Source of the DNA: Streptomyces sp. IMTB 2501
Lineage (GTDB): Bacteria > Actinomycetota > Actinomycetes > Streptomycetales > Streptomycetaceae
Assembly (NCBI RefSeq): GCF_001953885.1
Contig: NZ_MQUS01000005.1
Coordinates: 310,001 to 374,000, forward strand
Direction of reading: 5' to 3'
Length of the DNA stretch: 64,000 nt
Made by a program: the position numbers and the translations under genes. Shown here one piece after another: positions 63,573 to 64,000 of the stretch. Under the pieces are notes generated by a model, which was not told the DNA's origin, made no database searches, and saw only the letters and a list, made by a program, of their open reading frames with translations. The number at the start of each line of letters is the position of its first letter. The stretch's first letter is position 1.

Positions 63573-64000
63573 CGACGCCGCCCGGCCCGCAGGGACGGAT
63601 CGACGCTCTGGAGGCCGCCCTCGGCCCCCTCGACGATCCCGCGAACCCGCTCGGCGCCGCCGCGCTGCTCGCCGCCGACGCGGCGGGTGAGCCGGTGTCC
63701 GGTGCCGAGCGGGTGCTCGACGTGTTCGGGCTGAACGCGGAGTTCGTCCCCGCCGAACTGGGCGGGCGGCTGTGGCGCATGGACGTCCTCGGCCGGCTCC
63801 TTCGCCCGCTGTTCCGCCGGGACGCCTCTCTGGGCTTCGGATACGGCCTGAGCTGCTTCTTCGCCGCGGTGCCGGTGTGGACCGCGGGCAGCGCCGCACA
63901 GCGCCGCTTCGTCGCCCGGCTGCTGCTGGGCGGCGACCGTGTCGCCGTCGCACGGCACGAGGTGGCGCACGGCAACGACTTCGTCCGCGACGAGCTGACC
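63569..64000 (+). CDS. Acyl-CoA (acyl-ACP) dehydrogenase, N-terminal part
   Basis: The first 144 codons of a flavin-dependent acyl-CoA dehydrogenase; the gene runs off the right edge. The visible part is the N-terminal helical domain (VFGLNAEFVPAELGGRLWRMDVLGRLLRPLFRRD, then FGYGLSCFFAAVPVWTAGS). It is translationally coupled to the adenylating enzyme by an ATGA overlap. Pairs of FAAL and acyl dehydrogenase commonly activate an acid and introduce an alpha-beta double bond on a carrier protein. Here that would give a tiglyl-like unit from 2-methylbutyryl. Confidence 0.88.

Overview
This is a high-GC actinobacterial chromosome segment, almost certainly Streptomyces. Codons end in G/C throughout, GTG starts are common, and it carries FbiC for cofactor F420, F420-type oxidoreductases, two XRE regulator/DUF397 pairs, a GPP34 protein and a long acidic D,D-carboxypeptidase. 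I see no rRNA, tRNA, CRISPR array, insertion sequence or phage module.

Left part, 1-14.8 kb: the 3' end of an aldehyde dehydrogenase, an alpha/beta hydrolase, a Ddn-type protein, a carotenoid oxygenase remnant with a large internal deletion, a membrane protein divergent from a PadR regulator with an inverted-repeat operator candidate between them, a Tat-exported PHP hydrolase, an LLM oxidoreductase, fbiC, an L,D-transpeptidase-like protein without its cysteine, a DUF2165 protein, a 1108-residue P-loop/TPR NTPase, and an XRE/DUF397 pair.

14.9-19.5 kb is a complete lasso peptide cluster on the minus strand (precursor, cyclase, B1, B2, ABC exporter). The 37-codon precursor at 19335-19448 has a citrulassin-like core.

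20-33.4 kb is ordinary chromosome: an ADP-ribosylglycohydrolase homologue that has lost its metal ligands, a sodium/solute symporter, an SDR/unknown pair around a palindrome, a large membrane protein, the carboxypeptidase, GPP34, a second XRE/DUF397 pair, a MerR/GyrI-like regulator and a glutathione peroxidase.

33.4 kb to the right edge is a biosynthetic cluster for an aromatic (type II) polyketide that runs off the window. Ring-forming genes are an ActIII-type C9 ketoreductase, an ActIV-type metallo-beta-lactamase cyclase, a didomain aromatase/cyclase, NTF2/SnoaL-like proteins and ABM-family oxygenases/cyclases. The ketosynthase pair and acyl carrier protein are not in the window and should lie beyond 64 kb. 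Sugar genes (rmlA, an rmlC-like epimerase, rmlB, a DegT aminotransferase and an MGT-type glycosyltransferase) point to an aminodeoxysugar. Genes at 55-64 kb look like a starter-unit cassette: alpha-methylacyl-CoA racemase, citramalate synthase, a KASIII-like protein with Ser for Cys, an acyl-CoA carboxylase epsilon subunit, a fatty-acyl-AMP ligase and an acyl-CoA dehydrogenase. Together these suggest a 2-methylbutyryl/tiglyl-type starter. An epoxide hydrolase and an AlkZ-like DNA glycosylase share an operon, and a P450 with its own ferredoxin and reductase lies nearby. My inference is a DNA-alkylating, epoxide-bearing glycosylated aromatic polyketide, in the spirit of pluramycins or trioxacarcins. 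The exact compound cannot be read from this window.
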